64,000 nt of DNA from Tolypeutes matacus (taxonomy: Eukaryota; Chordata; Mammalia; Cingulata; Chlamyphoridae), in assembly GCA_026826555.1 (NCBI GenBank), contig JAKSZT010053928.1, forward strand, positions 42,222,740 through 42,286,739, in the 5' to 3' direction. The notes under the pieces were generated by a model. The model saw nothing but the letters and a program-made list of their open reading frames with translations, did no database searches and was not told the origin of the DNA. Both the position numbers and the translations under genes were made by a program. Shown piece by piece: positions 22,850 through 34,400 of this stretch (positions are counted from its first letter, which is position 1; each line of letters begins with the position of its first letter).

Positions 22850-23625
22850 GCTGTTACAAAGCCCACTAGCTTCCTCCCTGCTTGAGGTGGGGCTGAAGCC
22901 TAGGCTAGGCCTGCAGGCCAATCTGGGTGAAAGAAATCAGCCTCTACCATCACTGTGATTTTCAGTCAGCCTGGCTTCCCCTCATGCTGGGGTTGGAGTC
23001 AAAACGGCAGCTACCGGCCTCCTTCTGACTGGGACAGGTTCAAAGTTCAGCTGTTCTTAGGGTTGTATTTTAGCCAGCCGAACTGACTAATCAGTAGCTG
23101 ACATTGGTGGCCAACCGTCTCTTCCTCCTGTTTTTGGGAAATGGAGCTTCCAATTCCTGCCACAGAATAGCTCCTGGGGTGGCTTGCACCGCCAATATAG
23201 GATGATCACCGGCCTCCACGGTATGGCCTGTTATTTCCTGGAGAGACTGGTGCAGCTCCCCCCAGCTTCCTCCCTGTCCGAGGTGGGCCTGGGGCTTAGG
23301 CTAGAGGTGCAATCTGATCTAGGTGGAATGAAGCCGTTTCCTACTAGCACTGTGAATTTCAGTCAGCTCCACTTCCCCTCCTGTCAGGCATGGAGTTAAG
23401 ATGGCATCTACGGGCCTCTTTTTGACTTGGACAGGTTCAAAGTTCAGCTGTTCTTAGAATTATACTTTAGCCCGCCGAATTTACTTATCAGTAGCTGAAG
23501 TTGGTGCCCAACCGTCTCTTCCTCCCTCGGTTTTGGAAAGTGCAGCTTCTACTTCCTGCCGCGGAACAGCTCCCAAGGCGGCTTGTGCCTCCAGTGGAGG
23601 ATGGGCGCTGGCCTCCGTGGTGTAG
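22850..23625 (-). repeat. Two tandem ~395-bp promoter units in the 5' UTR of L1 copy A
   Basis: Plus-strand words CAAAGTTCAGCTGTTCTTAG, CAACCGTCTCTTCCTCC and AATTTCAGTCAGC (or its variant) occur twice, about 399 bp apart. For example, the AGCTCC words are at 23169 and 23568. Further shorter units (about 110 bp, with TGATGAAG and GTGCAGGTC) follow towards ORF1 at about 22570-22790. Confidence 0.75.
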
Positions 23626-23841
23626 AGCGCTCTACTTATGAATCTTCTCTGCAGATGGGCAGTCTCCTCCTACCACTCTTTCAAGGATGCTGCAGGATGC
23701 ACTTCTGGTCTCCTGGAGCCCCCAAACATGTACTGTAGTTAGCTCTAGGTGATTACTAACTGCCCTGAAGCAGGAGCTGATTCTAGGAATGCCTTACTCT
23801 GCTACCATCTTGCTGGTAATACCAAAAATGCATTTTATTTT

Positions 23842-24559
23842 AAAAATCCCATTGCACTTTTTTACAGGAACCAAAAAAAGCCTTCATTATTACTAAAACT
23901 AGTTTCAAAGAACACATTTGTGACCTGAAAGAGGTTTGCTAAAATAGCCCAGTAATTCTTTTCAGAAAAAATTTAACAGCAAAATTTAAGAGGTACCAAA
24001 TATAAATTCATTTTTCTTAGGTTTACAGATTTACTTTTGATGACAGTTTCTGATTCCTTGCAAGACTACTATAGAGCATTTGGACTAAATATTTATACTT
24101 CAAGTGAACATAAGCATCATTGCTAACATCTTAGGCACTTTCTGTGTGACAGAATTTTAGTTTGACATCTTACAGCATATTCTAAGTCCATTTCATCTTT
24201 GTGGGTAGATGCCACTGACTGAAAAAGCAAAGCATCACCATTAGTTATTTTTAATTATAAATTAATAGTCACCAGTAGCTAGAACATCCATTAAAAGTTT
24301 CGGACTGCAAAGCAGATTAGAAATATCTCTGAAAGACTCATCAGCTAATGCAAATGCCACATAGGCAAAAAAACACCTTTTAAAATTTGTTTATCAATAT
24401 TTCTGGTTTGAATTCTATTTTCTAAACATTCCAAAGCCTAAAAGACACCCTCGAACTTCATATACTTCACTGCATTCTGACACAAAGTGGGTCTTTTAGG
24501 ATCAAAAAAACCTCCACCCTGCAAAATTCCCAGAATGTAGAAGTGGAAAGGGTCTCTTA
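23842..24559. other. Intron between the L1 copies, no gene seen
   Basis: Nothing recognised apart from AT-rich unique sequence. Confidence 0.45.
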
Positions 24560-24710
24560 CAGCCTGTATTTTCTGAAGAAATAAATGAAGCACAAGCAAT
24601 TTCAATGACTTACTCAAGGTCACACAGTCATTTGGGAGAAGAAATGGGACTGAAGATTCCATTTCCAGCTTCTCAATCCCATGATCTTTATACTCTGTCA
24701 CCCTGGACTC
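24560..24710 (-). repeat. MIR SINE fragment
   Basis: TTACTCAAGGTCACACAGTC and the following GGACTGAAGATTCCATTTCC with TATACTCTGTCACCCTG follow the reverse-complemented MIR order. The open frame 24713-24438 overlaps this and is not a gene. Confidence 0.8.
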
Positions 24711-25109
24711 CACTATAACAGCTTTAAGACTGCAAGGGAAAAATAGACTCTGCTAATATTGCATGCTAAAGTGTGGGACAAGGAAGGAGGAGAAACACAG
24801 AACAAGTGGAAATGATATAAAAACATATACAGACAAGAAAGAGGTAACCATACAGCCCAAGTAAACTACCTGGTAATGCTGAGATATCTCAGTACTCTGG
24901 GTGGTACCTGGAACAGACAGCCCAGCTCAATTGCTTCACACTTTGTTATAAAAATGGGATGCTTTGTGCCTTTGCATGGTTGACAAGACTGACTAAGCTA
25001 CTGCCTTAGTATATCCACCAAGGTCCAAGGATTAGGACACGAAGGAACTCTCAGGAACTAAACAGAAAGCATGTGTTCCTAGAATAACCATATTAATAAT
25101 AGTAATTGC

Positions 25110-25290
25110 TACTGTTTTTAAAGCATCTACTATCTTCCCCAAACCATATATACATTCTTGATGATGTTCTGCCTTGCTAGATGAGAGCATCGAAGTTTGA
25201 GGTTAAAGAACCTGTTCAAGGTAAACAGTTGAGAAGCCCAAACACTGAAATGCCTCTAGAGCTCAATCTTATTCCAGATCTTTTCCACAA
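25110..25290 (-). repeat. MIR SINE fragment, diverged
   Basis: AGAGCATCGAAGTTTGAGGTT, CTGTTCAAGGTAAACAGTTG and TCTAGAGCTCAATCTTATTC keep MIR spacing but are well diverged. Confidence 0.5.
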
Positions 25291-26339
25291 CTGCAGCTTA
25301 ACTATTTTAGCAGTGATATCCCTGGATGGAATGATGCCTTGCAAAGCCCATTAGGTAAACTATATTTAGAAGGGGAGGAGGGTCTGTTCTGAGTGTAGCT
25401 GGTGTGAGGGGACCAAGAACAAGGAGTTTGGGCCATTCCTGTCTGCCTAAAGCACCTCATCCCTGCCTCAGTCTCAGCTCAATGGCCTGGCTTCTTTGGT
25501 GGCTCCACCACTCCTGGAGCTCTGATACCTCTCAATGAATATTTAAGGGGTGGTCTCATCCCATAAATATGGTTCCACTAAACTTTGACTTTACTTGCAA
25601 TAAATCCTTCAGCTAAGCTCTCTGGATTCTCTGAAGAGGTAGAAGGAAATCAGTTACCCAATTGTTTTGCATCAGTGAAGTAGAAAAGGCGAGGGAGTAA
25701 ACCAGAAGCAGAGTAAAGCTGGATCACACGCATTGGTCTTCTGATGGACTTTCTCCTTTAGCATACTGACCACTAAGGCAGTGACTATGCTACATGTCAG
25801 AAGGGCCAGAAATTTGTTTCCTTTATACTTCACAAAAAGTATAGGTACTTGGAAGACAATGTTTTTGCTGTATCACTGCTCAAAAAAAAAAAAAAAAGAA
25901 TAAAATGCTATCTACACGATGAATGATCAATAAATGTGCTTGATAAAGGGGGCCTTATTTTATGTTGTGTAATAGAATTTCATTGGAAAGCAGCAATGCT
26001 GAGATTATATGCAAAAATTTTAAATAAAAGGGAGGGATGGCATCCAAACAATTATTTACTCTTAAACAACTCAAGGTTAATTTTTCCTTGGATACAGTTG
26101 TACAAACATACCCAAGATAATATTTTTCTTAGTAATTTTAAGAAGAACATTGTAATGGTTACTTAGAGAATATCTGCTTCTGAACACATCTGTTTTCCAA
26201 TAGCGAATACTATTATGGTAGACAAGAGAGGGAAAGTACCAGCTGTATTTCAGTGGACAGAATATCTAGCATATCTCATTTTTTTCAAAGGAATAATTAC
26301 TTCTGCTTTGAAACAGCAATTTTAAAACTTTTAGAGACG
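25291..26339. other. Intron, no gene seen; poly(A) at 25883-25898
   Basis: Unique AT-rich sequence. The open frame at 25936-26166 has no recognisable features. Confidence 0.45.
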
Positions 26340-26559
26340 AGGATAACCAGCAAGATGGTGGCAGAGTAAGGAGCTCTGAGAGTCAGCTCATGTACAGGGC
26401 AGTTACTAATCAGCTAGAGCTATCTAAAGCAGCTGTGCAGGGGCTTCAGGAAACCAGCAGAGCATCCTGCAACATTCTTGAAAGAATGGAAGGAGGAGAC
26501 TGCCCATCTGCAGAGAAGATTCATGAGTAGAGCACTCTACACTGTGGAGGGCAGTGCCC

Positions 26560-27340
26560 GTCCTCCACTGGCAACATAAGCTGCCTTGGGAGCTATTCTG
26601 TGGCTGGAATTGGAAGTGCCATTTCCCAAAAATGGGGGAGGAAGGGACAGTTGGGCACCAAAGTCAGCTATTAATTAGTAAATTTAGCTGGCTAAAGTAT
26701 AATCCTAAGAACAGCTAAAGTTTGAACTGGTCCAAGTCAGAAAGAGGCTGCTAGACACCATTTTAACTCTGCCCCCAGCATGAGGGGAAGCAGGGCAGAA
26801 TGAAAATCACAGTGCTGACCAGCTTCTTTCCATTCATATCGAATTGCAGCTCTAGCCTAAGCCACATTCCTATCTCCAGCAGGGAGGAAGCTGGGTGTCC
26901 TGCATTAGTTTCTCCAGGAAAGGACAGGCCATGCCACAGAGGGTGGTGACCATCCTACTTTGGTGGTGAAAGCCACCTCAGGAGCTATTCTGTGCCTGGA
27001 GTTGGAAGCTCTATTTCCCCACAACAGGAGAGGAAGAGATGGTTGGCCACCAACTTCAGCTACTGGTTAGTAAATTAGGCTGGATAAAGTATAACCCCAA
27101 GAACAGCTAAAGTTTGAACCTGTCCAAGTCAGAAAGAGGCCGACAGCCATTTTTACTCCACTCAGGCGTGAGGGGAAGCAGGGCTTATTGAAAATCACAG
27201 TGACAGTAGAAAATGGCTTCTTTCCATCCAGATTGTACTGCAGCCCTGCCTAGGCTTCAGCCCCACCTCTGGCAGGGAGGAAGCCAGCAGGACCTTCACT
27301 AGTCTCTCCAGGTAACTGCAGGTACATTTGGCTGGCACAG
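26560..27340 (+). repeat. Two tandem ~392-bp promoter units in the 5' UTR of L1 copy B
   Basis: AGCTATTCTGTG at 26591 and 26983, AGAACAGCTAAAGTTTGAAC and TGAGGGGAAGCAGGGC each occur twice at nearly constant spacing. They correspond to the units of copy A. Confidence 0.78.
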
Positions 27341-27714
27341 ACTGAATAGTCGGAAGTCTACTGGGTCAACTGCAGTCATTTTGGACCCGTCCAGCACAGA
27401 TTGCTGCCCACATCTGCAGTTCCACCCCCAACCCAGGGAAGGGAGGAAGGACATGCTTTCATCAGTCTCTCCTGGCAACTACAGTCTAGGCCTGCACACA
27501 TGGCTGTGGATCTTCCCCTACTACTTGTAAAGGAGAAAGGTGGGAGAAGCTTCATTGATTCCTGGGGCAACGCGGGCATCTTGAGCCTCCAAAGTTTACA
27601 ACACCAACTACATCCTCAGCTCCTACTACACAACCAGCAAGGGAGAAAGGGCAAGAAAGCCCTAAACTAAAGAGAGAAATTGCACCCAGAATAAATACAT
27701 CTAGTAAGCCAGAT

Positions 27715-28640
27715 GCCAAGACACCAACAAAAAACTACAATCCATACCAAGAAAAAGGAAGATATGGCTCGGTCAAAGGAACAAGATAAGCCTCCAGATG
27801 ACATAATAGGAGTTGAGACAGCTAATCATAGATGTTCAAACAAATCTCCTTAATAAAGTCAATGGGATGGCTAAAGAGATTAAGGATATTAAGAAGACAT
27901 TGGATGAGCACAAAGAAGAATTTGAAAGCATACATAGAAAAATAGCCGATCTTATGTGAATGAAAGGTGCAATAAATTAAATTTAAAATATACCGCAGTC
28001 ATATAACAGCAGATTTGAGGAGACAGAAGAAAGAATTGGTGAGCTTGAAGACATGGCCTCCAATAGCAAACATACAAAAGAAAAGATGAAGAAAAGAATG
28101 GAAAACATTGAACAAGATCTCAGGATACTAAAAAACAGCCAGAGACGTGCAATCATACGTGCCATGGGTATCCCAGCAGAGAAGAGAAGGGAAAAGGGGC
28201 AGAAGGAATATTTGAAGAAAGAATGGTAGAAAACTTCCCAACCCTATTGAAGGACGTAGATATCCATGTCCAGGAAGCACAACGTACCCCCATCCAAAAA
28301 AATCTGAATAGACCAACTCTGAGACACGTACTAATCAGAATATCAAATGCCAAAGACAAAGAGAGAATTCTGAAAGCAGCAAGAGAAAAGCGATGCATAA
28401 CATATAAGGGATACCCAATAAGATTGAGTGCCGATTTCTAATCAGAAACCATGAAGGCAAGAGGGCAGTGGTATGATTTTTTAAACACTGTGAGAGAAAA
28501 ATTTCCAGCCAATAATCTCCTATCTCACAAGATTGTCTTTCAAAAATGAGGGTGAGTTTAGAATACTCACAGATAAACAGAAACTGAGAGAGTTTGTAAC
28601 AAAGGGACTGGGCTTGCAGGAAATTCCAAAGATTGTGCTA
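27715..28640 (+). pseudogene. L1 ORF1, broken, copy B
   Basis: It starts with a codon run equivalent to MPRHQQK (27713 on). The C-terminal half, 28223-28441, reads MVENFPTLLKDVDIHVQEAQ and ILKAAREKRCITYKGYPIRL before a stop just after SADF. Stops and frameshifts elsewhere (for example TGA near 27956) prevent translation. Confidence 0.8.
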
Positions 28641-28784
28641 CAGTCTGAAAAGAAAAGACAGTAGAGAGGCTTGGAAGAGAGTCTAGAAATGAAGATTATA
28701 TCAGTAAAAGTAACTAAACTCAAAAGAGAGGTAAAAATAAAATATGACAGAAAAAACCCAAAGGTGAAATAAGAACTGTCTTTA

Positions 28785-29790
28785 CAGTAATAACATTGAA
28801 TGTTAATGGATTAAACTCCCCAATCAAAAGTCATAGACTGGCAGAATGGATAAGAAAATATGACCCTTCTAATGTTGTCTGCAAGAGACTCACCTTAGAC
28901 CCAAGGATACCAATAGATTGAGAGTGAAAGGCTGTTAAAAGATATTCCATGCATGCAGTAAACAAAACAAAACAAAAAAGCCAGAGTAGCTTATACTTAT
29001 ATCAGATGAAATAGATTTTAAAAGACACTAATAATGCACAATCTAGGAGGAAGTCAGGAAAAAAATTCCATTTACAATAGCTACTTAAAGAATCAAATAT
29101 TTAGAAATAAACTTAACCAAGAATGTGAAGCACTTGAATTCAGAAAACTACAATACATTGTTAAAAGAAATTTTAAAAAGACATAAATAATTGGAAGAAC
29201 ATTCCATGCTCCTGGATTGGAAGACTAAATATCATTAAGATGTCAATTCTATCCAAATTGAATTACAGATTCAATGCAATCCTGATAAAAATTCCATCAG
29301 CATTTTTAAATAAATGAAAAACACAATTATCAAATTTATTTGGAAGGGTAATGGGTCCTAAATAGCCAGAAACAACTTAAAAAGGAAAAGCGAAGTTAGA
29401 GGACTCTTACTTCTGAAGTTTAAATCTTATTTCCTAGCTACAGTGGTTCAAACAGCATGGTACTGGCATAAAGACAGACACATAGACCAATGGAATGGAA
29501 TTGATGGTTCAGAAACAGACCCCCACATCTATGGTCAAGTAATTTTTGACAAGCCTGTCAAACCCACCCAGCTCAGGCAGAACAGTCCATTCAACAAATG
29601 GTGCTGAGAGAACTGGATATCCATAGCCATAAGAAAGAAAGAGGACCCCTATGTCACACCTTAAACAAAAATTAACTCAAAGTGAAGCAAAAACCTAAAT
29701 ATAAAATCAAGAACCATAAAGCTTTTAGAAGAAAATGTAGGAGAACATCTTAAAGACCTCGTGGTAGGTGGTGAATTCTGAATGGAGATA
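28785..29790 (+). pseudogene. L1 ORF2 remnants with internal deletion, copy B
   Basis: The first 250 bp encode the endonuclease N-terminus (LNVNGLNSPIKSHRLAEWIR-like), with the usual LQET stretch decayed to VCKRL. Beyond about 29035 the sequence jumps to the late ORF2 segment (TCCATTTACAATAGC at 29066, then AATAAACTTAACCAAGAATG). The reverse transcriptase catalytic region is deleted. Confidence 0.75.
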
Positions 29791-30189
29791 AGTGGAGGAC
29801 TGAAATGGACTACTGATGCTTAATGTATGTAGAAGTTTTAATTAACTTTACTGTAAAAGTGTTGAAATGTATAGATTTGATGGTAACACATTATATTGAG
29901 TAGCAGCTGTTTTGTAAATAGGAATGTGGCTGAAAAGGGTAGTCTAGGGATGTAAATGTCAACTGAAAGAAAGCTAGAGAATAATCTGGGGACTGAATAA
30001 CACAGTAAACCCAGAAGTGGATGAGAATTGTGGTTGTGGTACAGATGCAAAAGTGTCCTTTGTGAGCTGGAGCAGATGTACATAACTGTTGCAGGGTGGT
30101 GGGAATGTGGAGAAGCATGGGAAAAATACAACTGGAGTGACCTTTGGACTGTTGTTAACAGTAATAATGTAATATTCTTGCATGTATGC

Positions 30190-30660
30190 TAAAGATATAC
30201 TGTGTTGATAATGGGGGAGTATGGAAAAAGTGTGCCAAATGTATGCTATGGATCATAGTTAGTGGTAATAGTCTGATATTACTTCATAATCTGTAACAAA
30301 TGTTTTACCACGGTGTGGTATGTTGATGGAAGGGTGTTATATGGGAATTCTGTACATGTGCATGATTGTTTTGTAAGTTCACAACTTCTGCAATAAAAAT
30401 ATATTTAAAAAATAATAATAGAGTGGGTTGGGGGGAAAATACACCAAAGGTAACATATGGACTATAGTCAGTAGTAAGATTTTGATGATATTCTTTCATA
30501 ATTTGTAACAAATGTCTTACAACAAAGCAAGATGTTGGTGGTGGGTTGAGGTATGGAACCCCTGTATGATGTTATGCATCTTTGCTTTGTGAATTCACAA
30601 CTTTTACTATACACTTATTGCTTATGTATGAGTGATATACTTCAATAAATTTTTTAAATG
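30190..30660 (+). repeat. Duplicated 3' UTR module of L1 copy B
   Basis: Two tandem units (about 30190-30410 and 30425-30655) share ATGGACTATAGT-type words, TTCATAATTTGTAACAAATG, GGTATG...GTTGATGG and TTTTGTAAGTTCACAACTTC. Each ends in an AATAAA-like signal. Confidence 0.7.
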
Positions 30661-30944
30661 AAAAAAGAATCACACACACACACAAAAAAAAAAAAACTAT
30701 TAAGAGACAACTCCTGTTGTCTGGACTATATTTTCCAAGATACAGTTTTTGAAAAAAAATATCTGAGAAACATCTCTGTAATGGCATAATCACAATCTCT
30801 TTTATTCTATACAGAAACACCTAAAAACACAATTTAACCTATATAGTCTAATAGGCATGTTAAAGACTATTTGCAAGATCCAATCCAATCAATCGTTTGT
30901 CAGTATTACCTCTAAACTTTGCTCTTTTATGTCCACTGTCACCA

Positions 30945-31077
30945 CCCTGATCCAAGTCTCCACCTTCTCTTGCACGGTTGAGAGGAGGAGCCTCATGTCT
31001 AGCTTTCCAAAATCTACTGCCCCCTCCTCACTCCACTACTACAATTGACTCATTCTTCATACTGCAGCCATACTGAT
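30945..31077 (+). repeat. L2 LINE 3' region, left part
   Basis: Sequence with TCCAAGTCTCCACCTTCTCTT and CATACTGCAGCCATACTGAT matches the order of the L2 3' region. It continues after a SINE insertion at 31163. Confidence 0.6.
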
Positions 31078-31162
31078 TTTTTTTTTAGGAGGTACTGGGG
31101 AATGAACTCGGGACCTCATACATGCAAAGCAACTGTTCAACCACTGAGCTACACCCACTCCG
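31078..31162 (-). repeat. tRNA-derived SINE (DAS type), A-tailed
   Basis: On the minus strand GGTGTAGCTCAGTGGTTGAA is a box A region and GGTCCCGAGTTCATTCCC is a box B region, followed by CAGTACCTCCT and an A tail. Both match the SINEs at 53.4-53.6 kb. CCATACTGAT (31068-31077) and CCAGACTGAT (31163-31172) form the target duplication. Confidence 0.85.
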
Positions 31163-31430
31163 CCAGACTGATCTTTTAATAATTCAAATCTATACCACTC
31201 TGGATGCAGCATGTCATCTGTATGTCATTTCCATGCTTAAAGCTTACCAGAGGCTTCCCATTCCTCACAGAATAAAGAAAAACAAAAGTATTAACATGGC
31301 ATACAAGTACCTATAAGTACCTGCCTGATCTGGCCCCTTACTAGCCTTTGGGTATCCTCGTCATCTGGGCCACTAACCCCCACTCACTGCCCTCTAGTCA
31401 TGCTTATTATCACAGCCTATCATTCCTAAA
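31163..31430 (+). repeat. L2 LINE 3' region, right part
   Basis: AGCTTACCAGAGGCTTCCCAT, AACATGGCATACAAGTACCT and CCTGATCTGGCCCCTTACTA are close to the conserved L2 3' region. The open frame at 31122-31316 lies in SINE and L2 DNA and is not a gene. Confidence 0.8.
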
Positions 31431-34400
31431 CCTAAAAAGTGGTGGGAGATGGAATTATCATGCTGGTCACAGGCTTGTTATAACAGCCACGACAATTTGC
31501 CAGACAGTATGCTCAAAACTTTCCAAGGATTATGTCAAAGCAGCCTTGCAAAGTAGGCTAATTTTAAAAAGAACTCCCAAGTGTCTTAAATTCCTTGGCA
31601 ATTTTCAGGAAAATTGGCAGACAATGAAAAGTGAGCCAGTGTGTTCTTTTCAGAGTTTGATGGCATGGTTAAATTCTCAGATACCCAGGAAAACATCTAA
31701 GACGGGAAGGGCATAAAAGTTGCATTTTTAAGAGAGTTAACTTGGACCACACCTTTGACCGAAGAGGAAGCCCAGAAGCAGAGGGAATCCCAGCATCAGT
31801 GAGAAATCTGCCTAGGTGACAGGCTCCCCGCTATGACCTCAAGGAACTTCAAGAATCCAAGAATTCAGATGAAAATATCTTCACAGTCACACCCTACTAG
31901 AGCTTTGAGTGTGGTTACTATTCTGAAGACCAGAGTTTGAGTCAGAGAGCTAGTACCCACCTAGCGGGGGTGGGGAATGAGGAAGCATGTTTGAGAAGTG
32001 CATTTTGCTTATAGGGACACAAAGATTTCTTAGGAGAAGGTGGTATGAAGATGTTTTGTATATATTAACTTATGGAGTTTCCCCCCCCTCCCAGTAATTC
32101 TCTTTTCTCTGTAAAGAGATTCTTAGTGGCCCATGCTCATTTTCTCAAGGAAAGATGTAATAAGACAGAAAGAAAGACATATTACTTCAGCCTCTGGCTT
32201 TGGTGTTGCCAGCAGCCTAGTCCATTAAGAAGGTTATGTTAGATGCTTCTGAGGGAGGGGTCCCCTTCCCCTGCCACGTTCCCCTGACTCAAAAACAAAA
32301 CACAGCAAAACAAAAGCTTTCTTCCTGCCCCTTTTCCTGCCTAGAGCAAAACTTATGGGAGTAGATGTTGATGGTATGGGGGGACAAGACTCTGTATTTG
32401 CTTCCCCATAGAGGAAAGGGCTGTCTCAGATGTTCAGGCAAAGCAGACCAAGGCCACTGAGCACCTCCTAAAGATTTAAGGGCCTCATAGTGGGAAAGTC
32501 ACATAAAGGCCCAAACTTAGCCCAGAAATTCTAGAGAGAGTTAAACACCAACCAGCCTATGAGGAGGCCAGTCAGGAATACAGGTTCCCTACGTGGTGAC
32601 TGGTGTGAACAATGACTGAGGATAGGGTGCCTCCCAGAGAAAGAATGAGGGGCCCTAGAGATAGGAAGGACCCAAGATATTCAAACTAATTTAAAGAAAA
32701 AAACAAAGAAAATTATACATTTTGCACACTTAAGTTTATTAGCTGAGCTAGGTACCCATTAAAACAATCACCACCACATATAATAATTAAAGTGAATCAG
32801 AGACCTAATAATAAGTACAACCCCACCAGACCAAGGGCTGACAGCCCCATAGGATATTCAAGTCTTTGACTTAATAGTGCACTGAGAAAATCTATCCTCA
32901 TTAACCTTTTCTAGCTGTGTGAGCTTGTAGCAGCAGCCTGAAGCCTGTGTCAACTCTTTTCAGCCAACCCCCTGTGTGACTGGAATTTCCCAGAGTGCTT
33001 TGTGGTAATTCTACTTATATTGGAAACCAACTGAAGAAATGTCATTTGAGTTATGGGAATAGTTTAAATTTACATAATGAAAATAATTATTATAAGGTAG
33101 CATTTATCACTTGATAGACTTTATGTTAGTTCACTGGTGACTGAAATGAAAATGCCCAATTTTAACAGTCCCTGGAGACAGGGAAGTACCAGGCTGTTCC
33201 ACTGCGTATCCTGCATTGGATTCAGCCGAATCCAACTTAAGATCATATATCATTATTCAGGATTTTTTCAGAATGTGTCCAGTGGAACAATAGCATCCTC
33301 TGAGATCAGTAGGCAAGAAGAGGTTCTGTTATTAATAAATTAGGTAAAATGTAGGCTTAAACAAAATTAAAAGTTTTCTTTTCATCGGACTCCTCCAGGC
33401 TTTGAAGATACATTGTAAATTGTGTACAAAGATTTACAAACTAATTTTTCTATTTAAATCTTTCAGTGGAAAAAAAAAAAGAATATTTCATGTTGCTTCA
33501 CTTTTCTTAGATGAGGTAGTTGATACATTTTTTTTAATTTTAATGATTACAGATAATATTAAATAAAAACATTTTTATAATTTTAATTTTAGGACCCACA
33601 ACTCATAAGTTTAGGTTAAAATCGAAATTTGAATTCAAAATCTGGCACTTTCATCCCTCCTAGGATAGAAACACACAAAACCACAATGTCACAAAGGAAC
33701 AAAAATATCAGGAAAAATATAAGACCTGCCCACATGTTCACAAATAAAACAGGGATGGATGTAAAATGCCCAGCAGAGATGAGCATGTTTATTATGAGTG
33801 AGCCGACCTATGACATGAGATCAGAGTGCATGGAATAGTAAAAATAGTGACAAAGCTTAAGGCTATAAAGGCAAAACTAATTCAGAGCAATCATTGAACA
33901 TCTCACTAATTTGTAGACCAATCAAAGGGTCCTGCACATGGTACATGTCCTTTGATTTTAGATTTTCTATATCATTTCAAACATAGCTTGGGTTTTGCTA
34001 GCATTTTCCTTCAGGATATGACAGCATCTATTTTATTGGCCACTCATTAGCGAGTTACAACAATGTAATCATCAATTCCAATGTCAGAGGAAGGCGTTAT
34101 TGACTCTGTATGCCATGCCAGGAATAGTACATGAATCCAATATACTGTGATAATAACATAATAAACAACTCACACACACACATATAATTTATTCTATATT
34201 ATATGTGTGCGAGTTGAGTCTGTTAACCTTTTGGTATATAGCCTCCCCTAATGATGAGAAATACTGCTTATATGCTTCACAAAGACCTCAAGGAGCTTTC
34301 TTCTGCCTCTCATTATTCTACACCAACAAATGGCTAACTATTCCCCTTAGTTAAAATACTATGCTGTTGAAAATACAAAACATCAGAGAATTGACATCCA

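Larger units (their letters stand above)
19604..23825 (-). mobile_element. L1 copy A: internally deleted LINE-1
   Basis: On the minus strand the copy starts near 23818 with ACCAGCAAGATGGTAGCAGA, an L1 5' end. It then has a 5' UTR with two ~395-bp tandem units (23818-22430), a broken ORF1 (22424-21540), a junction near 21390 that jumps to the C-terminal part of ORF2 (21390 to about 20660), and a 3' UTR with repeated modules, ending in poly(A) at 19604-19617. Roughly the endonuclease and reverse transcriptase coding region is absent. A perfect 16-bp target duplication flanks the insertion. It is transcribed in the same direction as the THSD7B-like gene. Confidence 0.85.
26345..30692 (+). mobile_element. 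L1 copy B: internally deleted LINE-1
   Basis: The copy begins ACCAGCAAGATGGTGGCAGA, the same 5' end as copy A. It has two ~392-bp 5' UTR units (about 26560-27340), ORF1 remnants (27715-28640), and the first part of ORF2 (28785-29035, ITVITLNVNGLNSPIKSHRL in frame). A junction near 29030-29040 then leads to the ORF2 C-terminal part (to about 29790) and a 3' UTR with two copies of the ~220-bp module, ending in A-rich sequence at 30680-30692. The deletion start differs from copy A. A tentative target duplication (TTTTAGAGACGA before, TATTAAGAGACAA after) is imperfect. It is antisense to the THSD7B-like gene. Confidence 0.82.

Noticed and set aside
31348..31716. 122-codon plus-strand frame as a novel small gene
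   Set aside because: Its start lies in L2 repeat DNA and the remainder shows no recognised domain, splice support or compositional coding signal that I can judge by eye.
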